Source: Affinundibacterium fentianense
Lineage (GTDB): Bacteria; Pseudomonadota; Gammaproteobacteria; Burkholderiales; Burkholderiaceae_D
Assembly: GCF_018139545.1 (NCBI RefSeq)
Contig: NZ_JAGSPJ010000001.1
Coordinates: 674,664 to 738,663 of the forward strand
Length of the DNA: 64,000 nt
Direction: 5' to 3'
In this document: positions 19,775 through 28,454 of the stretch, piece by piece
Layout of the letters: each line of letters opens with the position of its first letter
Position numbering within the stretch: the stretch's first letter is position 1
Notes under the pieces: model-generated
The model's input: only the letters and a program-made list of their open reading frames with translations
What the model was told of the DNA's origin: nothing
Databases searched by the model: none
Made by a program: the position numbers and the translations under genes

Positions 19775-20266
19775 ATGACAAAAATTACTCTTATCGTTGC
19801 GACCGACCAGCAAAACGGGATAGGCATCAACAATCAATTGCCTTGGCATTTACCGGAAGACCTTGCACATTTCAAACGGACGACCTCGGGACATCCGATA
19901 ATCATGGGCAGAAAAACATTTGAATCTATCGGTCGTCCTTTGCCAAATAGGCGAAACATCGTTATAAGTAGGAATCCAGATTGGCGACACGACGGAGTCG
20001 ACAATTTCACTTCCATTCAAGAAGCAGTCGAAGCGTTAGGCGTAGACGAAGCATTCGTGATTGGTGGTGCACAAATTTACCAAGAAGCAATCACCTTCGC
20101 CCAAGGAATCATTGCCACAGAAATTCAAGCAAAGTTTGATTGCGATGCGTTTTTTCCAGCAATTGACAAACAGATATGGGAAGTAGTAAAACGTCAAGAA
20201 TTTATCGCAGAAGGTAATCATCTTCAATATGCAATTGTCAGCTATTCAAGAAAAGATAAGGAATAA
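19775..20266 (+). CDS. folA: Dihydrofolate reductase
   Basis: A 163-residue chromosomal-type DHFR that reduces dihydrofolate with NADPH. It shows GIGINNQLPWHLPEDLAHFK with the active-site acid, the NADPH loop MGRKTFESIGRPLPNR, and VIGGAQIY. It is co-transcribed with thyA. A DUF4337 gene follows after one base. Confidence 0.97.
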   Translation: MTKITLIVATDQQNGIGINNQLPWHLPEDLAHFKRTTSGHPIIMGRKTFESIGRPLPNRRNIVISRNPDWRHDGVDNFTSIQEAVEALGVDEAFVIGGAQIYQEAITFAQGIIATEIQAKFDCDAFFPAIDKQIWEVVKRQEFIAEGNHLQYAIVSYSRKDKE

Positions 20267-20267
20267 C

Positions 20268-20837
20268 ATGTCGGGACATGGCTTTCACGTACACGGCCCT
20301 CACGATCACGAGGTAGAACATGCAGCACATAGCAATGACCAATTCTCCAGCAGAATTGCTGTAATGACTGCAATTATGGCGACGGTGGGTGCAATACTAG
20401 GATACGAAGGTGGCGCCACTCAAAATGAGGCGGCAATGCTTAAAAATAGCGCGGCGATTAAAAAAACCGAAGCTTCAGATCGCTGGAGTTACTATCAAGC
20501 GAAATCAGGGAAGCAAAATCTTGCCGAGTTAGCTATGATTATTCCTGGCAGTGACATTGAAAAATACAAAGCCGAAGTTGCACGATATAAGACAGAAAAA
20601 GAAGAAATCAAAAAAGAAGCTGAAGCATTAGAACGGCAGGTAGTAGAATTGGAACACGCCTCCGAAGCATCGTTGCATCAACATCATCGATGGGCGCAAG
20701 CAATGACAGCAGTGCAAATCGCAATTTCTCTTGCCGCAATTGCCCTGTTGACCAAGAAAAATTGGCTACAATATGCTTCATACGGAGTCGCTGCAACTGG
20801 AGTCGGAATAGCGGCACTTGCATGGATGCATATTTAG
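20268..20837 (+). CDS. DUF4337 membrane protein
   Basis: A 189-residue protein of unknown function matching the DUF4337 pattern: a histidine-rich start (MSGHGFHVHGPHDHEVEH), a membrane helix (IAVMTAIMATVGAILGY), and GGATQNEAAMLKNSAAIKKTEASDRWSYYQAKS. A charged coiled coil follows, then two C-terminal membrane helices. AAGGA lies upstream of the ATG at 20268. This start fits better than an upstream in-frame codon that would overlap folA. It is the third gene of the thyA-folA transcript. Confidence 0.8.
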   Translation: MSGHGFHVHGPHDHEVEHAAHSNDQFSSRIAVMTAIMATVGAILGYEGGATQNEAAMLKNSAAIKKTEASDRWSYYQAKSGKQNLAELAMIIPGSDIEKYKAEVARYKTEKEEIKKEAEALERQVVELEHASEASLHQHHRWAQAMTAVQIAISLAAIALLTKKNWLQYASYGVAATGVGIAALAWMHI

Positions 20838-20846
20838 AAGGTAAAT

Positions 20847-21638
20847 ATGATGAAACGAATAGTCTATCAGGCACCTGCTTGTTGCCTCCTTATCATTGCA
20901 GGGCATGTACATGCCCAAAATTGGGCACCGGACACACTCAATGCGAGCAGAACCTACGTGCGCTCGCCCGCATTATTGACTGCCTTTAGTACAAACCAAA
21001 ACATCGAACTCGCTAGTCCATACAATGTGACTCTCAGTACCAACGAGCGAGACAAGCGTGGCTTACTGTTAAATCAATGGAGTTCGACAAAATTCCATTA
21101 TTCCAAAAATCAAGAACTTGATTTCGGACTCGATCTCAATGTTAGCCGTCTCCTTGATCCATTCGAGAATGCCGGCCGAGATGTTCCAAGTAAGCTTATT
21201 TCAAGCGTTTCGACGTCTGCATTTTTAAACTATCGACTAAATCCAAACTACTCTTTAAATGGCGAATTTCGATTCGGAACAGGATTTGAAAAAGGCAGCA
21301 AGCTTACTTTGGCCGCGAAAGCAAATAAGATTTTTAGCAAACGCCATCAACTAACTGCCGTATTTAGCGTCAATTGGCATCATAACGCTACGGTTCCGCA
21401 GTCAAATTTTGGCGCTTTAGATTGGCGAGGTTTGCAGGGCGCAACAGCACTGGCTAACAATAAATTTAACCGGACCGAATTGCAGTTAGGCGGAAGTTGG
21501 AATTGGACACTAGATACGAATTGGTCAATTTCGACTGGAATAAGTGCTCGTCACACATTAAATTCTTCAACCAGAAATCCATTTATGACACAGCGTTCAC
21601 CTGTGACTATTTTCTCGGTCGCTACCTACCGTTTCTAA
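20847..21638 (+). CDS. Predicted outer-membrane beta-barrel protein, unknown function
   Basis: A 263-residue protein with a signal peptide (cleavage after about residue 23, HVHA|QNW), many alternating short strands and a C-terminal aromatic (VATYRF), as in outer-membrane barrels. I do not recognise the family; a small adhesin- or MipA-like barrel is possible. It begins 9 bases after the DUF4337 gene, so it probably closes the thyA operon. Confidence 0.6.
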   Translation: MMKRIVYQAPACCLLIIAGHVHAQNWAPDTLNASRTYVRSPALLTAFSTNQNIELASPYNVTLSTNERDKRGLLLNQWSSTKFHYSKNQELDFGLDLNVSRLLDPFENAGRDVPSKLISSVSTSAFLNYRLNPNYSLNGEFRFGTGFEKGSKLTLAAKANKIFSKRHQLTAVFSVNWHHNATVPQSNFGALDWRGLQGATALANNKFNRTELQLGGSWNWTLDTNWSISTGISARHTLNSSTRNPFMTQRSPVTIFSVATYRF

Positions 21639-21643
21639 TCCTG

Positions 21644-21669
21644 AATGCACGCTTCTGACGTGCATTTCA
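21644..21669. terminator. Hairpin between convergent genes
   Basis: AATGCACG (21644-21651) pairs with CGTGCATT (21659-21666), with loop CTTCTGA. T/A tracts on both sides are short. It is a likely shared terminator for the barrel gene and the ABC ATPase. Confidence 0.65.
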
Positions 21670-21685
21670 AGAGAGCGAGCGCAAC

Positions 21686-22369
21686 TTAGGAGACTAATTT
21701 TCCTGCTGCAATAGAAATCGTTCTTCCACATCGGGCTGCCATAGCCAAATCATGGGTAACCAAAACAAGACTTGAACCACGTTCACGGTTCAAGTCAAAC
21801 ATCAATTGGATCACCGATTCTCCAGTGTGCGCGTCCAAACTGCCAGTTGGCTCGTCGGCAAACAACAGTGGTGGTTCGGTCACAAACGCCCGTGCCAACG
21901 CCACCCTTTGCTGCTCACCACCGGACAGAAACTTTGGATAATGCTTTAGGCGACTCGCTAACCCAACTTTTTCCAACATTTGCTCTGCCTTTTGCTTCGC
22001 AGCTTTATCCCCGCGGAGTTCGAGAGGCAACATGACATTTTCTAGCGCATTCAAATGCATCAGCAGTTGAAACGATTGAAAAACGAAGCCGAGTTGCTCC
22101 TTGCGAAGAACAGCTCTTCCATCCTCATCCAAAGCGAAGATATCAATTCCATTCAGTTCTACGGTGCCATCGCTCGGGGTATCGAGTCCAGCCAATATTC
22201 CCAACAAAGTTGATTTACCCGATCCAGATGCGCCAACAATTGCAAGTGTCTCACCCGCTGCTAACGTAAATTCGATATTATGTAGAATTGTGAGCTCACC
22301 CGCTGCATCAGCAACACGCTTACTCAAATTTTTCACATGGATGGCAGGAACTTGATTGGAAAGGCTCAT
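21686..22369 (-). CDS. ybbA: ABC transporter ATPase, YbbA/LolD type
   Basis: A 227-residue ATPase with Walker A (GASGSGKSTLLGILAG), Q-loop, signature LSGGEQQRVALARA, Walker B LLFADEPTGSLD and the H-loop (VTHDLAMAARC). It belongs to the MacB/LolD/YbbA class that powers FtsX-type permeases. Its divergent pairing with tesA matches the ybbA-tesA arrangement of E. coli, hence the symbol. The permease gene (ybbP) that normally follows ybbA is absent: the next gene is the convergent barrel gene. Confidence 0.85.
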   Translation of the reverse strand: MSLSNQVPAIHVKNLSKRVADAAGELTILHNIEFTLAAGETLAIVGASGSGKSTLLGILAGLDTPSDGTVELNGIDIFALDEDGRAVLRKEQLGFVFQSFQLLMHLNALENVMLPLELRGDKAAKQKAEQMLEKVGLASRLKHYPKFLSGGEQQRVALARAFVTEPPLLFADEPTGSLDAHTGESVIQLMFDLNRERGSSLVLVTHDLAMAARCGRTISIAAGKLVS

Positions 22370-22393
22370 GTTAACTTTATGCGCTTATATGGA

Positions 22394-23023
22394 ATGAAAA
22401 CACTGAATTTCTTCAGACGATTAACTTTGCTATTGGTTTTGGGTGTTTTTGCGAGCAACGCGTATTCTGCACCAAAAACCATACTTGTGCTCGGTGACAG
22501 CCTTTCGGCTGAATATGGATTAGCGCGCGGCAGTGGCTGGGTCGCGTTACTTGAGGCAAGGCTAGCAGCAAAAAAGTATTCCTATCAAGTGATTAATGCG
22601 AGTATCAGTGGTGAAACGAGTAGCGGCGGAAAGTCACGACTGGGTGCTCTGCTCAATATCCACCAACCAGAAATTGTGATTATCGAACTTGGTGGGAATG
22701 ACGCATTGCGTGGTCTTGACTTGAATGAGTCAGAACAAAATTTCCGAGACATGCTGAATATGGCGACAGCAAAGAAGGCGAAAACACTTTTGGTTGCTAT
22801 GCAAATTCCACCAAATTATGGACGAGCTTATACAGAAAAATTTTTTTCGATGTACGCGAAACTTGCGAAAGAAAATAAGTCGGCTATCGTACCGTTTTTC
22901 CTAAAAGGTGTAGCCGAAAAAAATGAACTTTTCCAAGCCGATCGAATTCACCCCACTGCCAAAGCACATCCAACAATGCTCGACAATGTTTGGGAACCAC
23001 TTCAAAAGATGCTGAAACGATGA
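22394..23023 (+). CDS. tesA: Periplasmic SGNH esterase / lysophospholipase (TesA type)
   Basis: A SGNH hydrolase of about 209 residues: thioesterase I, protease I, lysophospholipase L1 family. Motifs are GDSLSAEYGL (nucleophile Ser), the Gly of SGETSSGG, GGNDALRG, and DRIHPTAKAH (catalytic Asp/His). The signal peptide MKTLNFFRRLTLLLVLGVFA supports the start at 22394. An in-frame ATG at 22379 is also possible. The open frame from 22337 would overlap the divergent ybbA and is less likely. It ends in an ATGA overlap with mnmH. Confidence 0.92.
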   Translation: MKTLNFFRRLTLLLVLGVFASNAYSAPKTILVLGDSLSAEYGLARGSGWVALLEARLAAKKYSYQVINASISGETSSGGKSRLGALLNIHQPEIVIIELGGNDALRGLDLNESEQNFRDMLNMATAKKAKTLLVAMQIPPNYGRAYTEKFFSMYAKLAKENKSAIVPFFLKGVAEKNELFQADRIHPTAKAHPTMLDNVWEPLQKMLKR

Positions 23024-24084
23024 GCACATCCCACCTCGTTAATTTTGAAAATGTATATCAAGAATTGGCGCAATTTGATTGCATCATCGATGTACGAAGC
23101 CCAGCAGAATTTGCCGAAGACCATATTCCAGGCGCATTGAATTGTCCCGTTTTGGATGATGCCGAAAGAGTGAAAGTTGGAACACTGTATAAGCAAGTCA
23201 GTCCATTCGAAGCAAAAAAGATTGGTGCTGCTCTCGTGGCGCAAAATATTGGAAAACATATTCAAACCCATTTTCACGATAAGCCGAAAGAATGGAAGCC
23301 CCTAATTTATTGTTGGCGTGGAGGAAATCGCAGTGGTGCATTAACCCATATCATGTCAAAAATTGGCTGGCATGCCAAGCAACTCGAAGGGGGTTACAAG
23401 TCCTTCAGGCGACATATCAATCAAAGCTTGCCCTTGCTCGCTGAAAAAGCAAAGTGGCGAGTTTTATGTGGTGAAACCGGGACTGGAAAAAGTAAATTAC
23501 TGCGTTGTATTGGGTCGTCAGGTGTACAAATAATAGATTTAGAAAACCTTGCCCGACATCGCGGGTCCATACTCGGCGAATTGCCCTTACAAACACAACC
23601 ATCGCAAAAATATTTCGAAACTGCGATTTGGCAGCAACTCTCTAGTTTCGATCTTTGTCAGCCGATCTATGTCGAAGCAGAAAGTAAAAAGATAGGCAAA
23701 TTAAGAGTCCCTGAAGCCATGATGTCCGCTATCCGTCAGGCCTCTTGTATTCGTTTGCGATTACCAATCGATAAGCGGATCGAGCTGCTCCGCAATGAAT
23801 ATCAACATTTTGTGGAAGATAAGGATAGACTCAATCAACAACTCCAGCTTTTGACGATTTTACATAGTAAACAGCAGATCCAGAGGTGGACGGAACTGGT
23901 CGATTCAGGAGACATACATGAATTAATCCAACAACTGCTATCAAGGCACTATGACCCTGCCTACGATAAATCAATTTTGCGCAATTTCCCCCAATATCAA
24001 AACGCGCCTATCATTGAGATGGCAAATTTGACAGAACAAACGCAAGTAGAAATCGCCAGAAAAATTATTAACGCTGAGAATTAG
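23020..24084 (+). CDS. mnmH: tRNA 2-selenouridine synthase
   Basis: A 354-residue MnmH/SelU (formerly YbbB). It replaces the 2-thio sulfur of wobble uridine with selenium, using selenophosphate through a geranylated intermediate. An N-terminal rhodanese domain carries the catalytic cysteine in YCWRGGNRSG, and a C-terminal P-loop domain has GETGTGKSKLL. The start at 23020 overlaps the tesA stop (ATGA) and gives the normal N-terminus; a longer frame from 22990 lies inside tesA. It implies that the cell makes selenophosphate, although selD is not in this window. Confidence 0.93.
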   Translation: MSTSHLVNFENVYQELAQFDCIIDVRSPAEFAEDHIPGALNCPVLDDAERVKVGTLYKQVSPFEAKKIGAALVAQNIGKHIQTHFHDKPKEWKPLIYCWRGGNRSGALTHIMSKIGWHAKQLEGGYKSFRRHINQSLPLLAEKAKWRVLCGETGTGKSKLLRCIGSSGVQIIDLENLARHRGSILGELPLQTQPSQKYFETAIWQQLSSFDLCQPIYVEAESKKIGKLRVPEAMMSAIRQASCIRLRLPIDKRIELLRNEYQHFVEDKDRLNQQLQLLTILHSKQQIQRWTELVDSGDIHELIQQLLSRHYDPAYDKSILRNFPQYQNAPIIEMANLTEQTQVEIARKIINAEN

Positions 24085-24102
24085 TATCCACTAAGAAAAC
24101 AA

Positions 24103-24246
24103 TCAATGATCCTGATCTTCAATGATGCTTTGCCCTACTTCATCTAACTCCTCAAATTGTCGATGATTAAGCGCCCACCAAAATACCACCCCAATCGCAA
24201 ACACCAAGAAAACACTGAGCGGAACCAGCAAATACAAAATATCCAT
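24103..24246 (-). CDS. ccoS: cbb3 oxidase maturation protein CcoS
   Basis: A 47-residue protein with one N-terminal membrane helix (LYLLVPLSVFLVFAIGVVFW), then WALNHRQFEELDEVG and an acidic tail, the signature of CcoS/FixS. It is needed to mature cytochrome cbb3 oxidase. It begins 17 bases after ccoI ends, on the same strand. Confidence 0.92.
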   Translation of the reverse strand: MDILYLLVPLSVFLVFAIGVVFWWALNHRQFEELDEVGQSIIEDQDH

Positions 24247-24263
24247 AATTCAAACCTGTCGAT

Positions 24264-26546
24264 TTATCGTGCCAAAGGCAAATCATAGTCGATGGGTCGC
24301 ATACTTAACAAACGTAAACCATTGACGACCACTAACAATGAACTGAGTGACATGCCAAGTGCCGCATGCCATGGTTCCAACAATCCTAGCACAGCGGCAG
24401 GTATTGCGATTAGATTGTAAAGCAATGCCCATGCTAAGTTCTGTTTAATCAAGCGATATGCTTTCGTCGCCATCTGCAAGCCGAAACAAAAATCTGACAA
24501 ACGATTCGACATCAATAAGCAATCGCTGCGAGTTTGCGAAATCGGTGCGCCCTGCCCCATCGCAACGGAGACATTCGCGATAGAGAGCGCAGGACCATCA
24601 TTCATTCCATCACCGACCATAGCAACAACTGCACCTTGGCGCTGCAACTCTACAATAAATTCATATTTATCACTCGGGCTCATTTCAGATTTAAACATTC
24701 TGATTCCGCACTCCGCTGCGACTTCCTGTACAACGTCAGGTCGATCGCCGGACAACAATACGACCTGCTTGCCATCTGCGTGTAACTCAGCCACCGCGGA
24801 CGCGGCTTCGAGACGAAGTTTGTCTTCCATGACAAAATAAGCTAAGACACGATGCTGGTCAGCCAAAACGGAAACGGTCTTGTCGCTGTATTTAAAAGGG
24901 ATTGCCCAATCAACAAGGTGCATTTCCTGCACAAAGGACAAGCTCCCTAAACGATAAGTTAACTCGCCAATCGTCGCTTCAACTCCTGCACCGGGTCGGT
25001 CATCGCTTCGAATGATGTTGAACTTATTATCATTCGAGTGTTTCTCCAACTCCACTAGCTGACGTGCGACACAATCCTCGTGAATTGCTTTTGCAATTGG
25101 ATGGGAAGACAAACCCGACATTAAACCCGCAATGGCGTTGGCATGGGACGAATTCGGCGCAAGAAAGACTGCGTCCAACACTTTCAGCTTACCAAATGTC
25201 AAAGTTCCAGTTTTATCAAACACAACATGAGTCACATTTGCCAAATTTTCAACTGCATCACCTCGTGTGACCAATAGTCCGAATTTAGCTAATTGCCCTA
25301 TCGTTGCTGACATCACACCAGGTGTCGCCAAAGACAATGCACACGGACAGGTAACAACAATGACGCTGATGCCAATCCAAAATGCACGTGAACTATCAAT
25401 CGTTGTCCAAACAAGCGCTGAAATGATTGCGATCAGAATAATTGCCAATAGAAAATGACTCGCATGTTTGTCGGCAATCGCCACCAACTTTGGTTTCGCC
25501 ATGCTGGCTGATTCCATCATCGCAATTAAATTCGCTAGTTGGGTTTGGCTACCAACTGATTCTGCACGCATCACCAAAGGGCTGTGCACATTGACTGAGC
25601 CACCAATTAGTCGATCTCCATGTTTTTTACTAACTGGATGCGACTCGCCTGTCATCAAAGCTTCATCGCACTGACTTTCACCCTCGACCACAATGCCATC
25701 ACATGGCACTTGTTCACCAGCTGGCACGAACAAAAAATCCCCCACTTTCACTTCGTCGGCACGACAATCTTGTCGTGTGTCGCGGCGGGGAAATTCAGGG
25801 AAACGATAGGCTTTCACTGGATGAATCTGCGTCAAAACAGACAATGCGGCAGAAGTACGGCGCTTCACATTGCTTTCGATAAATCGAGCACCAAGCAAAA
25901 GGAAGACAAACATGATCGCAGAATCAAAATAAACTGCACCACCATAAAATGTATTCCAACTGCTAGCAAAAAAGGTGAGTAAAATTCCGAGACTAACTGG
26001 CACATCCATACCAATAAAACGATGACGTAAATCCCGTACGGCGCCTCGAAAAAAAGGCAATGCTGAGAAACCAACCACGGGCAAAGTGATGATAAGACTA
26101 GCTAATTTCAATAATCGGTCGAGATCAGGGCTTAAGTCTCCACCAACCTCAGGGACGGGCACGAGATAGGCTGGAAATGCGTACATCATGACTTGCATCA
26201 TCGCAAATCCTGCAACAAACAAGCGCCATAAAGCGGTCTTTTTTTCTTTTGCTTGATAATCGGTAAGTGATTGATTTGCAGGAAATGCAGCGTATCCCAA
26301 ATCCACTATCGATTGAATAATTTGCTTCAAAGTTAAAACGTTGGCATCCCATCGCAATTGCGCTTTTTGCGAAACAGGATTAATCCGAAAACTTTCCATT
26401 CCCTTTAACTGCGATACACGGTACTCGATTAATTGCACGCAAGCAGCACAACGTATTCCAGCCACGCTTAAAAGTTCAACCTGAGAACTGGTGGCCGAAT
26501 CTGCTGTCTGTGCCGAGCTGGCTATCGCTCCTGCCTCGTCGCTCAT
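24264..26546 (-). CDS. ccoI: Copper-type P1B ATPase CcoI for cbb3 oxidase assembly
   Basis: A 760-residue heavy-metal ATPase that exports copper to the periplasm for the cbb3 oxidase copper centre. An HMA domain comes first (SVAGIRCAACVQLIE, CAAC motif), followed by eight membrane segments. The metal-transport motif is CPCALSLATPGVM. The phosphorylation site is FDKTGTLTFG, and the hinge is MVGDGMNDGPAL. The ccoS gene directly downstream identifies it as CcoI/FixI. Most betaproteobacterial CcoI proteins begin with a further cysteine-rich metal-binding domain. Here that domain is a separate reading frame upstream that overlaps this start by ATGA. Confidence 0.94.
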   Translation of the reverse strand: MSDEAGAIASSAQTADSATSSQVELLSVAGIRCAACVQLIEYRVSQLKGMESFRINPVSQKAQLRWDANVLTLKQIIQSIVDLGYAAFPANQSLTDYQAKEKKTALWRLFVAGFAMMQVMMYAFPAYLVPVPEVGGDLSPDLDRLLKLASLIITLPVVGFSALPFFRGAVRDLRHRFIGMDVPVSLGILLTFFASSWNTFYGGAVYFDSAIMFVFLLLGARFIESNVKRRTSAALSVLTQIHPVKAYRFPEFPRRDTRQDCRADEVKVGDFLFVPAGEQVPCDGIVVEGESQCDEALMTGESHPVSKKHGDRLIGGSVNVHSPLVMRAESVGSQTQLANLIAMMESASMAKPKLVAIADKHASHFLLAIILIAIISALVWTTIDSSRAFWIGISVIVVTCPCALSLATPGVMSATIGQLAKFGLLVTRGDAVENLANVTHVVFDKTGTLTFGKLKVLDAVFLAPNSSHANAIAGLMSGLSSHPIAKAIHEDCVARQLVELEKHSNDNKFNIIRSDDRPGAGVEATIGELTYRLGSLSFVQEMHLVDWAIPFKYSDKTVSVLADQHRVLAYFVMEDKLRLEAASAVAELHADGKQVVLLSGDRPDVVQEVAAECGIRMFKSEMSPSDKYEFIVELQRQGAVVAMVGDGMNDGPALSIANVSVAMGQGAPISQTRSDCLLMSNRLSDFCFGLQMATKAYRLIKQNLAWALLYNLIAIPAAVLGLLEPWHAALGMSLSSLLVVVNGLRLLSMRPIDYDLPLAR

Positions 26547-26788
26547 ATCAAGCTGCTCTCAACTTGTTCTTTTGAACGCAAGTATTCTTCCGTCAATCCA
26601 TTTTGTTGAATCGTGTTCAATACTGCCAAACAACCATGACAGCATACGGGGCGTAAAACGTGCTGAAAATTGACAGTCAACGCCCCCTCCACGCGCATCG
26701 ACTCGCCGCAGTGATAACAAAGACACCGCTCGCGTTTGAACAACGGCGCTATATGGGTATGAAAAAATTGAGAGGGGCTTAAATGCAT
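26543..26788 (-). CDS. Stand-alone N-terminal metal-binding domain of the CcoI ATPase
   Basis: An 81-residue protein matching the cysteine-rich domain that usually opens CcoI-type ATPases (PF12156 type): CLCYHCGE followed about 27 residues later by VCCHGC and then VLNTIQQNGLTEEYLRSKE. Its stop overlaps the ccoI start as ATGA, the layout of translational coupling. The domain ends where its fused counterparts enter the linker. Either the gene has split and the two parts work together, or a -1 frameshift has occurred here in the genome or the assembly. Both frames look intact and under selection by eye. Confidence 0.85.
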   Translation of the reverse strand: MHLSPSQFFHTHIAPLFKRERCLCYHCGESMRVEGALTVNFQHVLRPVCCHGCLAVLNTIQQNGLTEEYLRSKEQVESSLI

Positions 26789-26916
26789 CGAAATTTAAAA
26801 TGAACATTATCTACGAATGAATGATAACGGACTATCTACAAATTTTCTTGATTTGACGCAAGCAATTTTCATAAAACCAACATGCTATGCGTGCGACATT
26901 TCAAGTCTCCAAAAAC

Positions 26917-26945
26917 GAAAAACGATGGCATTCACCATCGTTTTT
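26917..26945. terminator. Bidirectional terminator-like hairpin
   Basis: ACGATGG (26922-26928), loop CATTCA, CCATCGT (26935-26941), with A-run before and T-run after. On the minus strand it can end the Rieske transcript. Confidence 0.7.
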
Positions 26946-26968
26946 ATCTGATTGAGACTTATTAGAAG

Positions 26969-27005
26969 CCTCGAAACCGAGGGATTAGCACTCGGTGTTT
27001 TTTCT
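26969..27005 (+). terminator. Overlapping alternative hairpins with T-run
   Basis: ACCGAG (26976-26981) pairs with CTCGGT (26991-26996), followed by a T-run, giving a plus-strand terminator. The upstream CCTCG-AAAC-CGAGG (26969-26982) uses the same CGAG bases, so the two stems exclude each other. No plus-strand gene lies upstream. Confidence 0.5.
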
Positions 27006-27251
27006 AGATCGTATACAACCAAAACTGAGACCTTCTACTTCACACATAACCGGCAAAGAAATTACACCGGAGCTCAAATGCCATTCGTCTGAAATACAAA
27101 AATATTTATGTATATTGACCTCCTCGTTTGAACCAGTTACATGAACAATATAGTTCAGCGATAATCCAATAGGAAGAAAATTTTAACTATCTAAACGATT
27201 TCTAAGATTAATGAAATTGAAGCTTACACATTTAGAAATTTCAAAGTGCGT

Positions 27252-27611
27252 CTAAACAGATTTTAAGAAATCATCTGTCGACCATTGGATCTTTCCATCT
27301 GATTCGGTGACTTGAATTTTTCGTAGGCGTCCACCGCGACAAGGGCCACCAGTACAATATCCAGTTTCAGGGACATAAATAGCACCATGTGTGGCACACA
27401 TGATATATAAGCCACTCCCCTCAAAAAATTCACCAGGCGTCCAATCCAATTCAACGGGAACGTGCGCACAACGGTTCAAATAGGCGTGCGCCACGCCATC
27501 GTAACGAACAACAAACCCGGTCGCCTCGTCTCCGCCGGCAAGCAAAGGAAAACGAATACCCTTGCCACCTTCTTCCAACTCATTTGAGTTACAAATAAAT
27601 ATCTCTGCCAT
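27252..27611 (-). CDS. Rieske [2Fe-2S] ferredoxin-like protein
   Basis: A 119-residue Rieske protein with cluster ligands CAH and, 25 residues on, CATH (LNRCAHVPVEL; YIMCATHGAIY). This small soluble type resembles ferredoxin components of ring-hydroxylating dioxygenases, but no oxygenase is nearby. Its place after the HAD phosphatase and rluC is a common Burkholderiales order, which suggests a housekeeping electron-transfer role that is not yet defined. Confidence 0.88.
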   Translation of the reverse strand: MAEIFICNSNELEEGGKGIRFPLLAGGDEATGFVVRYDGVAHAYLNRCAHVPVELDWTPGEFFEGSGLYIMCATHGAIYVPETGYCTGGPCRGGRLRKIQVTESDGKIQWSTDDFLKSV

Positions 27612-27719
27612 TGCGCGAGTTTCTTTCTTATTGATTCACTGAAAATCTAATGATTGATTTGAGCGTATTGCCACCACACTCGCACACTTACACCAATCGC
27701 GGAATAGTGCGCGCTGACG

Positions 27720-28379
27720 CTAAGCGTTATCGTTTAACCATTGATGCAGATCTGAAATTCCTTTGGCTGAATATAAACTCGGTACACTCGCCAGCAAACT
27801 CGCGTCATGCGCGCCATATTCGACCGCAATTGCAGAGGCTCCAGCATTGGCTGCCATCAACAGATCATGCGTTGTATCCCCTATCATCAAAGTTCGCTGC
27901 ATATCCTGCCCCAATTCACGCGTAAGCTCTTGGAGCATCGCTGGATGTGGTTTAGAAAAGGTTTCGTCCGCACAACGCGTCGCATCAAACATCGACAATA
28001 CATTCGCACTATTCATCGCTCGGTTCAGCCCAACTCGACTTTTTCCTGTTGCTACCGCCAAAAAATACCCCTGTTGCGCAAGATCAATCAACATTTCACG
28101 CGCGCCAGGAAATAAAGGCAACTCATGATCGCGAATCAAATAATGGTAGCGATATCGTTCAATCATTTTTGGGTAGTAATTTGGCGCGACATCCGGCATA
28201 ACTGCTTGCATTGCCTCAACCAAACCCAAACCAATCACATGGGCTGCCGCCTCGTCATTTGGGACTGGTAGCTGTAAATCCCTCGCAGCAGCTTGAATGC
28301 ATTTGACAATTGTGGCGGTACTATCCATTAAAGTACCATCCCAATCAAACACGATAAAATCAAATAATTTTTTTGCCAT
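27720..28379 (-). CDS. HAD-family phosphatase, phosphoglycolate phosphatase-like
   Basis: A 219-residue HAD hydrolase with motif I FDWDGTLMDST (nucleophile Asp), motif II ATGKSR, the lysine in KPHPAML, and motif IV IGDTTHDLLMAANAG. The small alpha-helical cap fits phosphoglycolate phosphatase or similar small-sugar-phosphate enzymes; the substrate cannot be told from sequence. I prefer the ATG at 28379 (MAKKLFDFIVFDWDG) to an upstream alternative start at 28421. It lies between the Rieske gene and rluC on the same strand. Confidence 0.88.
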   Translation of the reverse strand: MAKKLFDFIVFDWDGTLMDSTATIVKCIQAAARDLQLPVPNDEAAAHVIGLGLVEAMQAVMPDVAPNYYPKMIERYRYHYLIRDHELPLFPGAREMLIDLAQQGYFLAVATGKSRVGLNRAMNSANVLSMFDATRCADETFSKPHPAMLQELTRELGQDMQRTLMIGDTTHDLLMAANAGASAIAVEYGAHDASLLASVPSLYSAKGISDLHQWLNDNA

Positions 28380-28454
28380 ATTTTTATTTATTCTCTCATT
28401 ACTAGCAAAAAGCTTTATCAAGAATGCCGTCTATGCAATTTTCAAAGATCATTT

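Larger units (their letters stand above)
26789..27251. other. Intergenic region between ccoI unit and Rieske gene
   Basis: About 460 bases. It holds the ccoI promoter on the minus strand and two terminator-like hairpins described separately. TTGATTTGACGCAA at 26848-26861 resembles half of an FNR/Anr box (TTGAT-N4-ATCAA), with one good and one poor half-site, about 60 bases before the metal-binding gene. No coding sequence is supported. Confidence 0.45.

Noticed and set aside
26817-26950. 44-codon plus-strand open frame upstream of ccoI
   Set aside because: It runs through a terminator hairpin, has no clear ribosome binding site and matches nothing known to me.
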